Positions 8,716 through 16,525 of a stretch of DNA of 64,000 bases are shown here, one piece after another (the stretch's first letter is position 1; every line of letters starts with the position of its first letter). A program made the translations under genes and the position numbers. Source of the DNA: Mycolicibacterium stellerae (GTDB taxonomy: Bacteria > Actinomycetota > Actinomycetes > Mycobacteriales > Mycobacteriaceae); NCBI RefSeq assembly GCF_003719305.1, contig NZ_RARC01000002.1, positions 434,001-498,000 of the forward strand, in the 5' to 3' direction. The notes under the pieces were generated by a model, which saw nothing but the letters and a program-made list of their open reading frames with translations, did not search any database and was not told the DNA's origin.

Positions 8716-8765
8716 GTTGTTTTGACCTCAGCTTTTGGCGGTAACGACTTTACAAAAGTAGCAGA

Positions 8766-8772
8766 TACTGTA
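8766..8772. promoter_or_regulatory. TACTGTA element upstream of thiolase
   Basis: In the 80-bp gap between the crotonase gene (ending at 8796) and the thiolase start (8715) lies TACTGTA. It matches the motif seen upstream of three other operons in this island. It is a candidate operator for the local TetR protein. Confidence 0.4.
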
Positions 8773-8795
8773 TTGCTCTCAGCATGTGACCGCGC

Positions 8796-9677
8796 TCACT
8801 CCGGCTCGGGCACGTGGAAATGCTCGTCACGCAGGCGGAACGCCTCCTTGGTGCCGTGCGCCGCCCGCGTCTTGACGAAGTTGAACTCGCCAGGCGCGAA
8901 CTGCAGGTTCGTCCCGTATGCGTGGAACAGGTAGCTCGCCACCTCCTCGCCTTGGTAGGCCTGGCTCTGCTCGACGAGGCGGAAGGCTTCCTTGGCGATG
9001 ACGACCCCATCGGCGGGCATCTTGGCCGCCTTCTCCGCCCAGTATCTGGCCCTGGCGGTGACCTTCGACGGCTCGCAGGTGTCGGTGAAGACGCCAAGGT
9101 GCTCCACGGCGCCGGCCTCGATGATGTCGCCGGTTAGCAGCATCCGACGGGCCAGTACCGGGCCGAGGCGGTGGAAGAACATGTGCAGGCTGCCAAGCGC
9201 GGGTCCGAGGAAGCGGGTGGCGGGCATGCCGATCTTCGTGTCACGGGCGATCACGGAGATGTCGGTCATCAGCGCCATCTCGAACCCGCCGCCGAGCGCG
9301 TAGCCGCTGATCTCGCCGACGGTGATCTTCGGGAAGCCCATCAGGTTGTGGTAGAAGCCAAAGGACTTGCGGTCGACGGTGAGCCGCCGACGTTGGCTTG
9401 GCCTGCTCTTCTTGCCGTCCTCACGCTCGTCACGCTCGCCGTACCAACCGTAGGCGTTGTTCATGTCCGCACCGGTGCTGAACACCCCGTCGGCCCCGCG
9501 CAGCAGCACCACGGTGATGTCGTCGTCTTCGGCGACCCGGTCCAGGCAGCGGGCGACGGCCTCGCGCATCGCCGCGTCGTATGAGTTGCGCTGCTTGGGG
9601 TTGTTCAACGTGATCGTCGCGATCCGCTTGTCCGCATCGACGTCGAACAGCACGCGCTCGTCGGTTGAAGCAGTCAT
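8796..9677 (-). CDS. Enoyl-CoA hydratase/isomerase (crotonase) family
   Basis: A 293-residue crotonase. It shows IATITLNNPKQRNSYD, the oxyanion motif DGVFSTGADMNNAYGW, and GEISGYALGGGFEMALMTDISVIA. A Lys/Arg-rich insertion (DEREDGKKSRPSQRRR) after the first oxyanion motif makes it longer than typical 260-residue members. Its ATG overlaps the stop of the GntR gene by 4 bp. It is the third gene of the thioesterase-GntR-crotonase operon. Whether it is a hydratase, isomerase or hydrolase cannot be decided. Confidence 0.88.
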   Translation of the reverse strand: MTASTDERVLFDVDADKRIATITLNNPKQRNSYDAAMREAVARCLDRVAEDDDITVVLLRGADGVFSTGADMNNAYGWYGERDEREDGKKSRPSQRRRLTVDRKSFGFYHNLMGFPKITVGEISGYALGGGFEMALMTDISVIARDTKIGMPATRFLGPALGSLHMFFHRLGPVLARRMLLTGDIIEAGAVEHLGVFTDTCEPSKVTARARYWAEKAAKMPADGVVIAKEAFRLVEQSQAYQGEEVASYLFHAYGTNLQFAPGEFNFVKTRAAHGTKEAFRLRDEHFHVPEPE

Positions 9678-10429
9678 TGTCCCGAACTCCTCGAAATCAG
9701 TTTCGCCTCAATGGTTTTGTCCGCACCGACGGCCAGCGTGTTGCGCCTGGCCGCGGCGAGATGGTCCTGAGCCAGCCGGACCGCACGGGCCGCGTTGCCG
9801 TCACGGATGGCGTCCAGCAGCCGTTGGTGGTCGCGCAGTGCGGCGCGCATCGTCTTGTGGTTCACGTCGTCGTCGCTCCACACCGAGGACTCGTGGGCCG
9901 ACCAGACCAATTCGAGCGAGCCGATCAGCAGGATCATCGGTTCGTTGCCGCAGCGGGACACCAGCGCTTCGTGAAAGCGCCTTGCGTTCGGCACGTAGGC
10001 CGATACCTCGTCGAATTGCTCTGTCTGAAGCTCGATTTCGGCCTGCAGGTGCGGCACGACCTCGGTCATCCGATCCTCGCGCGACGCACACATCCCGGCG
10101 CAGATCGGCTCGAGGTGCAGCAGCGCCTCGCTGACGTCCGCGGGTGTGGAGCCGCGGGTCTGCAGCACCATGCTGATCATGTGTGCCGTTCGGGTCGCCG
10201 ATGGTAGGTGCACCACCGCTCCCCCGACGTTGCCGCGCCGCACAGAGATCAGACCGTCGGTCTCCAGGATGTGGATGGCTTCGCGCAGCGCGGGCGGGCT
10301 CACCCCGAACTGCTGAAACAGGCTCTCCTGCGACGGCAACTCCTTCAGGCGACCGGACAGAATCTCCTCGCGCAGCCGCGCTGCCACGATCTCTGCGACG
10401 CGCGGCTGGCGGATGCCCTTCAACTCCAC
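9674..10429 (-). CDS. GntR-family (FadR-type, FCD domain) transcriptional regulator
   Basis: About 251 residues from the GTG at 10429. The N-terminal winged helix-turn-helix reads PRVAEIVAARLREEILSGRL, PSQESLFQQFGVSPPALREAIHILETDGLISVRRG. It is followed by an all-helical FCD effector domain (LLHLEPICAGMCA, FHEALVSRCGN, HQRLLDAIRDGNAARAVRLAQDHL). The open frame continues upstream to 10816, but that part lies inside the thioesterase gene in another frame and is Arg-rich nonsense. The GTG follows the thioesterase stop by 5 bp. It probably responds to an acyl-CoA or acid and controls this operon. Confidence 0.88.
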   Translation of the reverse strand: MELKGIRQPRVAEIVAARLREEILSGRLKELPSQESLFQQFGVSPPALREAIHILETDGLISVRRGNVGGAVVHLPSATRTAHMISMVLQTRGSTPADVSEALLHLEPICAGMCASREDRMTEVVPHLQAEIELQTEQFDEVSAYVPNARRFHEALVSRCGNEPMILLIGSLELVWSAHESSVWSDDDVNHKTMRAALRDHQRLLDAIRDGNAARAVRLAQDHLAAARRNTLAVGADKTIEAKLISRSSGQ

Positions 10430-10434
10430 CGGGG

Positions 10435-11082
10435 TCAGCCTCGTCGCTTGCCGAAGTTGAAGCCCGTGAGCTTGTCCGGCGACAGCGCGAGCGTGGTGGC
10501 CTCGCCGATGCACAGCACCTCGTCGTCGAGCAGCAGCCGCGCCGTCGACGTGACGCCTCGGTCCTCCTGCGTGCGGGTGACGTCGAAGCGGAGGTCGGTG
10601 AGGATGGGTGTGGGCCTGCGGAATTTCACACTCAGCGACCGGGTCTTGCCCGACAGCTCGGTGGCGCAGTTCTGGTGTTGGATCACGCAGTCGAAGAACA
10701 CCGCGAGGAAGCCGCCGTGCACAAGACCGGGCGGCCCCTCGTAGACGACGGGGAAGGCGACCCGTCCCTGCGCCGCCTCGGCGTCGATGCGGTCGAATTC
10801 GTATTCCGGAAAGCATGGGTTGAAGGCGCCGATGTCGAACGCGTGGGACAGGTAGACGCGCTGGGTGTCGGCGCCGTCATCGCCGATCCGCGGTGTCGGG
10901 TCGGGCGGAACGGCGTGGGCCAGTTCGGCTTCCCATTGGGCGACCTGCTCGATCATCGCCTCGACGGTGGGGTGGGGTTGCTCGAGCGACAGCAACTGGC
11001 CGGCGAGGCGCCGGAGCGCGCCCGCGGCGGCCACGGTCTGGGCGAGCGGCCGCTCACCGAACCGAGGGGTGTCATCCGCCAT
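10435..11082 (-). CDS. Hotdog-fold thioesterase (PaaI/acyl-CoA thioesterase type)
   Basis: A 215-residue protein with a helical N-terminal extension and one hotdog domain. YEGPPGLVHGGFLAVFFDCVIQHQN is the signature helix region, followed by GKTRSLSVKFRRPTPILTDLRFDV and a beta-strand tail. Hotdog thioesterases hydrolyse acyl-CoA thioesters and may relieve CoA trapping in catabolic islands. The ATG has an AGGAAAGG ribosome-binding site. It is the first gene of the operon, divergent from the crotonase at 11172. Confidence 0.82.
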   Translation of the reverse strand: MADDTPRFGERPLAQTVAAAGALRRLAGQLLSLEQPHPTVEAMIEQVAQWEAELAHAVPPDPTPRIGDDGADTQRVYLSHAFDIGAFNPCFPEYEFDRIDAEAAQGRVAFPVVYEGPPGLVHGGFLAVFFDCVIQHQNCATELSGKTRSLSVKFRRPTPILTDLRFDVTRTQEDRGVTSTARLLLDDEVLCIGEATTLALSPDKLTGFNFGKRRG

Positions 11083-11105
11083 TCGGGCCTTTCCTTTCTA
11101 TTTTG

Positions 11106-11153
11106 TATAGGATAGTAATGGTTTAGCCTACTGTATGGGTATCCGTATACAGC
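11106..11153. promoter_or_regulatory. Divergent promoter region with TACTGTA element and GTAT/ATAC repeats
   Basis: The AT-rich 89-bp gap between divergent genes contains TACTGTA (11129-11135), followed by GTAT...ATAC inverted ends (about 11133-11150). TATACA and TATAGG/TAGTAA hexamers could be -10 boxes for either direction. The TACTGTA copy aligns with those at 4042, 6729 and 8766; in three of the four a GTA follows at the same distance. Confidence 0.45.
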
Positions 11154-11171
11154 TCAGGAAGGGACCCGACA

Positions 11172-11984
11172 GTGAGTCAAGAGGCCGGCTCCGCTGACGG
11201 CGCGGTGACTGTGCGCCGGGACGGCGCGCTGCTGCGGCTGACCCTCGACCGCCCGGCCATGCGCAACTCGCTGAGCCATTCGATGGTCGACGAACTCGTG
11301 AGTGCGCTGATCGAGGCCGCGAGCGATGACTCGTTGCGGGCCATTCACATTCGCGGCGACGGTGACGACTTCTGCGCGGGAGCCGACTGGGTCGCCGCGA
11401 ATTCCGGCGGGCACCGGCCGCGCACCGGCGATCTGGTCCGACGCATCCCGCACACCTCGCACCGGCTGATCGAACTGGTTTACACCATCCACCTGCCCGT
11501 GGTGTGCACCGTGCGGGGTTGGGCCGTCGGCCTCGGCTGCAACCTCGCACTGGCCGCAGACTTCACCGTGGCGGCCGCCGACGCGGTGTTCTGGGAGCCG
11601 TTCGTGACCCGCGGCTTCAGCCCCGACTCGGGCTCGACATGGCTACTGCCGCGGCTGGTGGGGCTGGCGCGGGCCAGGCGGATGCTGTTGCTCGGAGAGA
11701 AGGTCACGGGCTCCGATGCCGCCGAATGGGGGCTGATCCACGATGCCGTCGACTCCTCCGACGTCGACGCCACCGCCGAAGAGCTGTTGTCGCAGCTGGC
11801 TTCGGCTCCGACGGTCGCGATCGGGTTGGCCAAGCAGGCCATTCATTACGGCCAGCACGCCACCCTGCCGCAGACGATGAACCAGGAGCTATTCAACCTC
11901 GAACTTTCCTGTCGAACAGCCGATTTCAAAGAAGGCCTGGCCGCGTTCCGGGAACGACGCACACCGGAGTTCCACGGCCGATGA
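11172..11984 (+). CDS. Enoyl-CoA hydratase/isomerase (crotonase) family
   Basis: A 270-residue crotonase from a GTG start with GGAAGGG upstream. It shows LLRLTLDRPAMRNSLS, the oxyanion motif DFCAGADWVAAN, VRGWAVGLGCNLALAADFTVAA, and FVTRGFSPDSGSTWLLPRLVGLARA, where Asp replaces one catalytic Glu. The Asp at this site is reminiscent of isomerase-type crotonases, but this is tentative. It starts the plus-strand operon of three crotonases and three acyl-CoA synthetases. Confidence 0.9.
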   Translation: MSQEAGSADGAVTVRRDGALLRLTLDRPAMRNSLSHSMVDELVSALIEAASDDSLRAIHIRGDGDDFCAGADWVAANSGGHRPRTGDLVRRIPHTSHRLIELVYTIHLPVVCTVRGWAVGLGCNLALAADFTVAAADAVFWEPFVTRGFSPDSGSTWLLPRLVGLARARRMLLLGEKVTGSDAAEWGLIHDAVDSSDVDATAEELLSQLASAPTVAIGLAKQAIHYGQHATLPQTMNQELFNLELSCRTADFKEGLAAFRERRTPEFHGR

Positions 11985-12014
11985 CCGACGAACGACTCGA
12001 CGAAGGGACCACCG

Positions 12015-12827
12015 ATGGCCACTAAGTCCTACGACACCATCAAATACGAGGTCAACGGGCACACGGCCACCATCACGCTGAACCGGCCGGATGCGCTCAA
12101 CGCGCTCAGCCCCTTCATGATCACCGAGCTGCGCGCCGCCTACGACGAAGCCGAGAGCGACGACACCGTCTGGCTTCTCATCGTCACAGGTGAAGGCCGT
12201 GCGTTCTGCACGGGTGCGGACGCCAAGCAGATCCCCGAGGACGGCAAGGTCATCGACGAACGCCCCTACCTGTCGACCTACGACCAGTGGGAGGCGCCGC
12301 AGGAGGGCACCCCGCCGTTTCGCCGGATGGCCAAGCCGGTGCTTGCGGCGATCAACGGCATCTGCTGCGGCGCGGGCCTTGACTGGGTCACCACCGGCGA
12401 CATCGTCATCGCATCCGATAAGGCCACCTTCTTCGACCCGCACGTCAGCATCGGCCTTGTCGCCGGTCGGGAGATGGTCCGGCTGGCGCGAGTCCTGCCC
12501 CGCAATGTCGCCCTGCGAATGGCGCTGACGGGTAAGCACGAGCGGATGGACGCGCAACGCGCCTATGAGCTGGGGATGATCAGCGAAATCGTCCCCCACG
12601 AGCGCCTGCTCGAGCGGGCACACGAAATCGGCGACATCGTGAACTCGAATGCGCCGCTGGCGGTTCGGGGCACCCGACTGGCCATTCACAAGACGCTGGA
12701 CCTGCCGCTGCACGAGGGCGAGATCCTCGCCGAGGCCTTCAGGGAACGGAACCTGCACACCGAGGACTCACTCGAAGGGCCCCGGGCGTTCGTCGAGAAG
12801 CGTGCACCGAATTGGCGGTGCCGATGA
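12015..12827 (+). CDS. Enoyl-CoA hydratase/isomerase (crotonase) family
   Basis: A 270-residue crotonase: ATITLNRPDALNALSPF, oxyanion motif GRAFCTGADAKQIP, INGICCGAGLDWVTTGDIVIAS, then FFDPHVSIGLVAGREMVRLARVLP. The FFDxHVSxGLV signature is shared with the next gene, and the usual Glu pair is not evident, so these two may form a functional subgroup or a complex. ATG with GAAGGG upstream; 30 bp after the previous gene; overlaps the next gene by 4 bp. Confidence 0.9.
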   Translation: MATKSYDTIKYEVNGHTATITLNRPDALNALSPFMITELRAAYDEAESDDTVWLLIVTGEGRAFCTGADAKQIPEDGKVIDERPYLSTYDQWEAPQEGTPPFRRMAKPVLAAINGICCGAGLDWVTTGDIVIASDKATFFDPHVSIGLVAGREMVRLARVLPRNVALRMALTGKHERMDAQRAYELGMISEIVPHERLLERAHEIGDIVNSNAPLAVRGTRLAIHKTLDLPLHEGEILAEAFRERNLHTEDSLEGPRAFVEKRAPNWRCR

Positions 12828-13612
12828 CCGAGGGCTTCGAAACCATCCTTCTCGACGTCGATGCCGACGACCACGTCGCCACCATCACGCTGAACCGGCC
12901 CGACGCGCTCAACGCGTTCAACCGGACGATGTGCGAGGAGATGGCTCGCGCCTGGCGCATCGTGAAACTCGACGACGCGGTGCACGCCGTGGTTCTGCGC
13001 GCCGCGGGCGACAGGGCCTTCAGCGCAGGCCTCGACATCAAGTCGTCCTACGGACAACCCGACAACGTATGGAACCACGAGGACCCCGGCGAGGCGCTTA
13101 GCCCCAAATGGCAGAAGGTGTGGAAGCCGGTCGTCTGCGCGGTCCACGGCATGTGCACCGCAGGTGCGTTCTACTTCGTCAACGAGTCCGATGTCGTGAT
13201 CTGTTCGGAGGACGCCACGTTCTTCGACTCCCACGTCTCCGCCGGCCTGGTCTGCGCGCTCGAACCGATCGGCCTGATGCGACGCATCGGCCTGGCCGAG
13301 ACCCTGCGAATCGCCTTGATGGGCAACGACGAACGGGTCGGCGCCGACACCGCCCTACGGATCGGGCTGGTGTCCGAGATCGTGTCACAGGACCAGCTCT
13401 GGGTCCGCGCCCACGCCATCGCGGCGACGATCGCCGCCAAGCCGCCTGCGGCGACACAGGGCACCGTGAAGGCGATCTGGGAGTCGCTCGACAAGCCCTA
13501 CCGGGCCGCGCTCGAGCAGAACCTGATCTACACGCGGTTGGGAAACGCGATCGGGACCGCCGAACTCGCGGCGCGGGGCGGGCCGGTGAAGTCCGAACCG
13601 CGGATCCGGTGA
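12824..13612 (+). CDS. Enoyl-CoA hydratase/isomerase (crotonase) family
   Basis: A 262-residue crotonase from the ATG at 12824, which overlaps the previous stop (ATGA). It shows VATITLNRPDALNAFNRT, oxyanion motif DRAFSAGLDIKSSYG, VHGMCTAGAFYFVNESDVVICS, and FFDSHVSAGLVCALEPIGLMRRIG. An in-frame TTG/GTG extension at 12812 exists but lies inside the previous gene. The paralogy to the gene before it is clear (FFDxHVSxGLV), suggesting tandem duplication or subunits of one enzyme. Confidence 0.9.
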   Translation: MTEGFETILLDVDADDHVATITLNRPDALNAFNRTMCEEMARAWRIVKLDDAVHAVVLRAAGDRAFSAGLDIKSSYGQPDNVWNHEDPGEALSPKWQKVWKPVVCAVHGMCTAGAFYFVNESDVVICSEDATFFDSHVSAGLVCALEPIGLMRRIGLAETLRIALMGNDERVGADTALRIGLVSEIVSQDQLWVRAHAIAATIAAKPPAATQGTVKAIWESLDKPYRAALEQNLIYTRLGNAIGTAELAARGGPVKSEPRIR

Positions 13613-15054
13613 TGACCGCTCACCCGTTGCGCCGTCGGATCGCCGCCGTGCTCGACATCGCGCCGGACGCGTCCGCGATCGAGTACGACGCGCAGTGGTC
13701 CACCTATGGTCAGGTCGGCGCCCTGGCCCGCCAGGTCGAAGCACGGGTCGACGGCCGCGGACAGGTCGGCATGCTCCTGCGGAACACGCCCGCCCACGTC
13801 GCCGCGTTCCTCGGGGTGCTGCTGGCAGGCGCGACGGTGGTCGTGATCAACCCGTCCCGCGGTGACGCCCGAACCAAGGCCGACATCGCCGCGCTCGATC
13901 TGCCGGTGATCGTCGGCGATCGCGACGATCTGGCGAGGCTCGTCGAGCCGACCTCCGCATCGACGGTGCTATCGATTTCGGCGCTCGACGCCGAACCAGA
14001 GCTGGAGTCGGTGGGCAAGGGACGTGATGCGGCCAGACCCGGTGTCGCGGTGCGGATGTTGACCAGCGGCACCACCGGTCCGCCGAAGCGGATCGATCTC
14101 ACCTACGACATGCTGGCGCACAGCGTGATGGGCCCCGAGCCGGAGGAGTCGCAGCCGCCGACAGAGGTACGTCGCGGCGTGGCGATCGTGAACGCACCGC
14201 TTGTGCACATCGGCGGGGTGTTCCGGGTGCTGCAGTGCATCGTCGAGGCCAGACCGTTCGCGCTGCTGTCGCGATTCGATCTCGACGCGTGGGCCGACGC
14301 CGTGCGCAGGCATCGGCCTCGTGCGGTGTCTCTCGTACCTGCGGCACTGCGGATGGTCTTGCACTCCTCCCTGCGCCGTGAGGACCTCGACGGCGTTCGC
14401 GCCGTCACCTCTGGCACCGCTCCCCTCTCGGCCGACGACGCCGACGCCTTTCAGGCGAAGTTCGGCATTCCCGTGCTGACGTCCTACGCCGCAACGGAAT
14501 TCGGTGGCGGGGTGGCAGGCTGGACACTGACCGACCATCAGAAGTACTGGCAAGCCAAACGTGGCAGCGTCGGTCGCGCCAACGCCGGCGCCCAGCTGCG
14601 GGTGATCGACGACGACGGCCACCCGCTCGGCCCCGATGAGCCGGGACTGCTCGAGGTCAAACCTGGTCAGTTGGGTGCGTCGGCGGACTGGTTGCGGACC
14701 ACGGATATGGCCCGCATCGACAAGGACGGCTTCCTGTGGATCCTGGGTCGCGCCGATCAGGCGATCATTCGCGGCGGCTTCAAGGTGATGCCCGACGATG
14801 TGCGCGCCGCACTGGAGAGCCATCCCGCCGTGGCGGGCGCGGCCGTTGTCGGTCGGCCCGACGAGCGACTCGGCGAGACGCCCGTCGCCGTAGTTGAGTT
14901 GAGGGAGACCGCCTCCGCCGACGTCGCCGAGCTACTGGAGTTTCTGCGAAACCGGCTGGCCCGCTACGAGATTCCCACCGAGATCACAATCGTCGACGCC
15001 ATCCCCCGGACGCCGTCCGGCAAGCCGGATCTGAGCGCCATCCGTGGCGGCTGA
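13612..15054 (+). CDS. Acyl-CoA synthetase (AMP-binding), short form
   Basis: A 480-residue ANL enzyme. The ATG at 13612 overlaps the previous stop (TGATG); an open frame upstream to 13108 belongs to another frame of the crotonase. The P-loop is MLTSGTTGPPKRIDLTYD, with Arg after the usual PPK instead of the common Gly. A5 is TSYAATEFGGGVAGW. The hinge and A8 are DMARIDKDGFLWILGRADQAIIRGGFKV, and the C-terminal lysine is in TPSGKPDL. It is about 30-60 residues shorter than typical FadD, mostly at the N terminus. It would form an acyl-AMP and then acyl-CoA; substrate unknown. Confidence 0.88.
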   Translation: MTAHPLRRRIAAVLDIAPDASAIEYDAQWSTYGQVGALARQVEARVDGRGQVGMLLRNTPAHVAAFLGVLLAGATVVVINPSRGDARTKADIAALDLPVIVGDRDDLARLVEPTSASTVLSISALDAEPELESVGKGRDAARPGVAVRMLTSGTTGPPKRIDLTYDMLAHSVMGPEPEESQPPTEVRRGVAIVNAPLVHIGGVFRVLQCIVEARPFALLSRFDLDAWADAVRRHRPRAVSLVPAALRMVLHSSLRREDLDGVRAVTSGTAPLSADDADAFQAKFGIPVLTSYAATEFGGGVAGWTLTDHQKYWQAKRGSVGRANAGAQLRVIDDDGHPLGPDEPGLLEVKPGQLGASADWLRTTDMARIDKDGFLWILGRADQAIIRGGFKVMPDDVRAALESHPAVAGAAVVGRPDERLGETPVAVVELRETASADVAELLEFLRNRLARYEIPTEITIVDAIPRTPSGKPDLSAIRGG

Positions 15055-16525
15055 GCCCGACACCGTCGCCGGAGTGCTGCGACGGCAGGCAGCCGCGAGG
15101 GGCTCGCACCCGCTGTTGGTGTGTGACGGCGACCGGCTCAGCTACGCCGACGCCGATCACCGGTCGGCTGACCTCGCCCGCGGTCTGATCGCACTCGGCG
15201 CAGGCAAGGGCACTCACATCGGACTGCTCTATCCGAACGGCGCGGACTTCGTGATCGGAATGCTGGCGGCGGCCCGGATCGGGGCTGTAGTGGTCCCGTT
15301 CACCACGTTCGCCACCGCGCCCGAACTCCGGGCGCAACTCGTGCACAGCGATGTGACGATCCTGCTCGCCACATCGTCCTACCGCGGCAACGACTTCGGC
15401 GCGCGGCTGGGCGACATCCGTGACTCGGTCCCCCTGCTGCGCCATGTGCTGGTCGACGGCTATCCGGAACCCGAAGCCGAGGAGGCATCCCTTGGCGCAC
15501 TGGAAGCCGACGTAGACGGATCCGATCCGCTGGCGATCATCTACACGTCGGGTTCGACCGCGGCGCCCAAGGGTGTGGTGCACACCCACGCCGCCCTGCT
15601 CGAACACCAGCAGAACCTCAACGTGATCCGCGGACTGACCGCCGACGACACGCTGTTCTGCAACTCGCCCTTCTTTTGGATCGGCGGGTTCGCCTTCGGT
15701 CTGCTTGCCACCTTGGTCGCCGGATCGACGCTGCTGTGCTCCAACGCCACCGACGCCGCCAAGACGCTCGACCTCCTCGAGGCCGAGCGACCCAACGTGA
15801 CCAACGGTTTCGTCGCGGGCATCGCCCATCTGGCCAGGCATCCCAGCATCGGCACGCGCGACCTGTCGTCGATGCGACGGGGCAATCTGTATCCGATCAT
15901 GGCGCCCGATGCGCGGCCGGCCGACCCCGAACTGCGGCACAACATGCTCGGCCTGACCGAGGCGGGCAGTGTCCTTCTGCTCAGCGGCGACGAGTCCGAT
16001 CAACCCGAACACCGGCGCGGATCCTTCGGTGTGCCTGCGCCGGGATTCGACACCAGGGTCGACGAGCACGGCGAGTTGTGCATCCGTGGGCCATATGTCA
16101 TGCAGCGCTACTACAAGCGCAGCCGCGAAGAATGCTTCGATGCCGACGCCTGGTTTCACACAGGCGATCTCGTCCGAACCGACGGCGACGGCTTTCACTA
16201 CTTCGTCGGCAGGCGAGGCTCGATGATCAAGAGTGCGGGCGCCAACGTCGCCCCCGCGGAAGTGGAGAGGGCAATCGCCCGGATAAGCGATGGCTTGACG
16301 GCGTATGTGTTCGGCGTGCCCGATCCCGACCGCGGACAAGCGGTGGTGGCCGTCATCGCCACCGACGGGGAGGTTGACGAGTCGGCCCTTCGGCACGGAC
16401 TCAAGCGGGAGCTCTCCGCGTACAAGATCCCGAAGCGGATCGTCGCCGTGGCGCCTGCACGGATACCCGTGCTGTCCAGCGGCAAGGTGGACATGACTCG
16501 GCTGGCGAGGGTGTTGGATGACTGA
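15044..16525 (+). CDS. Acyl-CoA synthetase (AMP-binding)
   Basis: A 493-residue ANL enzyme from a GTG start inside the end of the previous synthetase (11-bp overlap). P-loop IIYTSGSTAAPKGVVHTHA, A5 region NMLGLTEAGSVLLLS, adenine/ribose motif GDLVRTDGDGFHYFVGRRGSMIKSAGANV, and terminal lysine in VLSSGKVDM. It belongs to the same family as the next gene. The tandem arrangement suggests specificity for related acids or successive side-chain lengths. Confidence 0.9.
   Translation: MAAEPDTVAGVLRRQAAARGSHPLLVCDGDRLSYADADHRSADLARGLIALGAGKGTHIGLLYPNGADFVIGMLAAARIGAVVVPFTTFATAPELRAQLVHSDVTILLATSSYRGNDFGARLGDIRDSVPLLRHVLVDGYPEPEAEEASLGALEADVDGSDPLAIIYTSGSTAAPKGVVHTHAALLEHQQNLNVIRGLTADDTLFCNSPFFWIGGFAFGLLATLVAGSTLLCSNATDAAKTLDLLEAERPNVTNGFVAGIAHLARHPSIGTRDLSSMRRGNLYPIMAPDARPADPELRHNMLGLTEAGSVLLLSGDESDQPEHRRGSFGVPAPGFDTRVDEHGELCIRGPYVMQRYYKRSREECFDADAWFHTGDLVRTDGDGFHYFVGRRGSMIKSAGANVAPAEVERAIARISDGLTAYVFGVPDPDRGQAVVAVIATDGEVDESALRHGLKRELSAYKIPKRIVAVAPARIPVLSSGKVDMTRLARVLDD

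Noticed and set aside
10430..10816. N-terminal extension of the GntR regulator
   Set aside because: Overlaps the thioesterase gene in another frame and translates to Arg/Gly-rich sequence; the GTG at 10429 gives a normal-length regulator.
13108..13611. N-terminal extension of the acyl-CoA synthetase at 13612
   Set aside because: Lies entirely within the crotonase gene, is Arg/Gly-rich, and the ATG at 13612 is coupled to the upstream stop.
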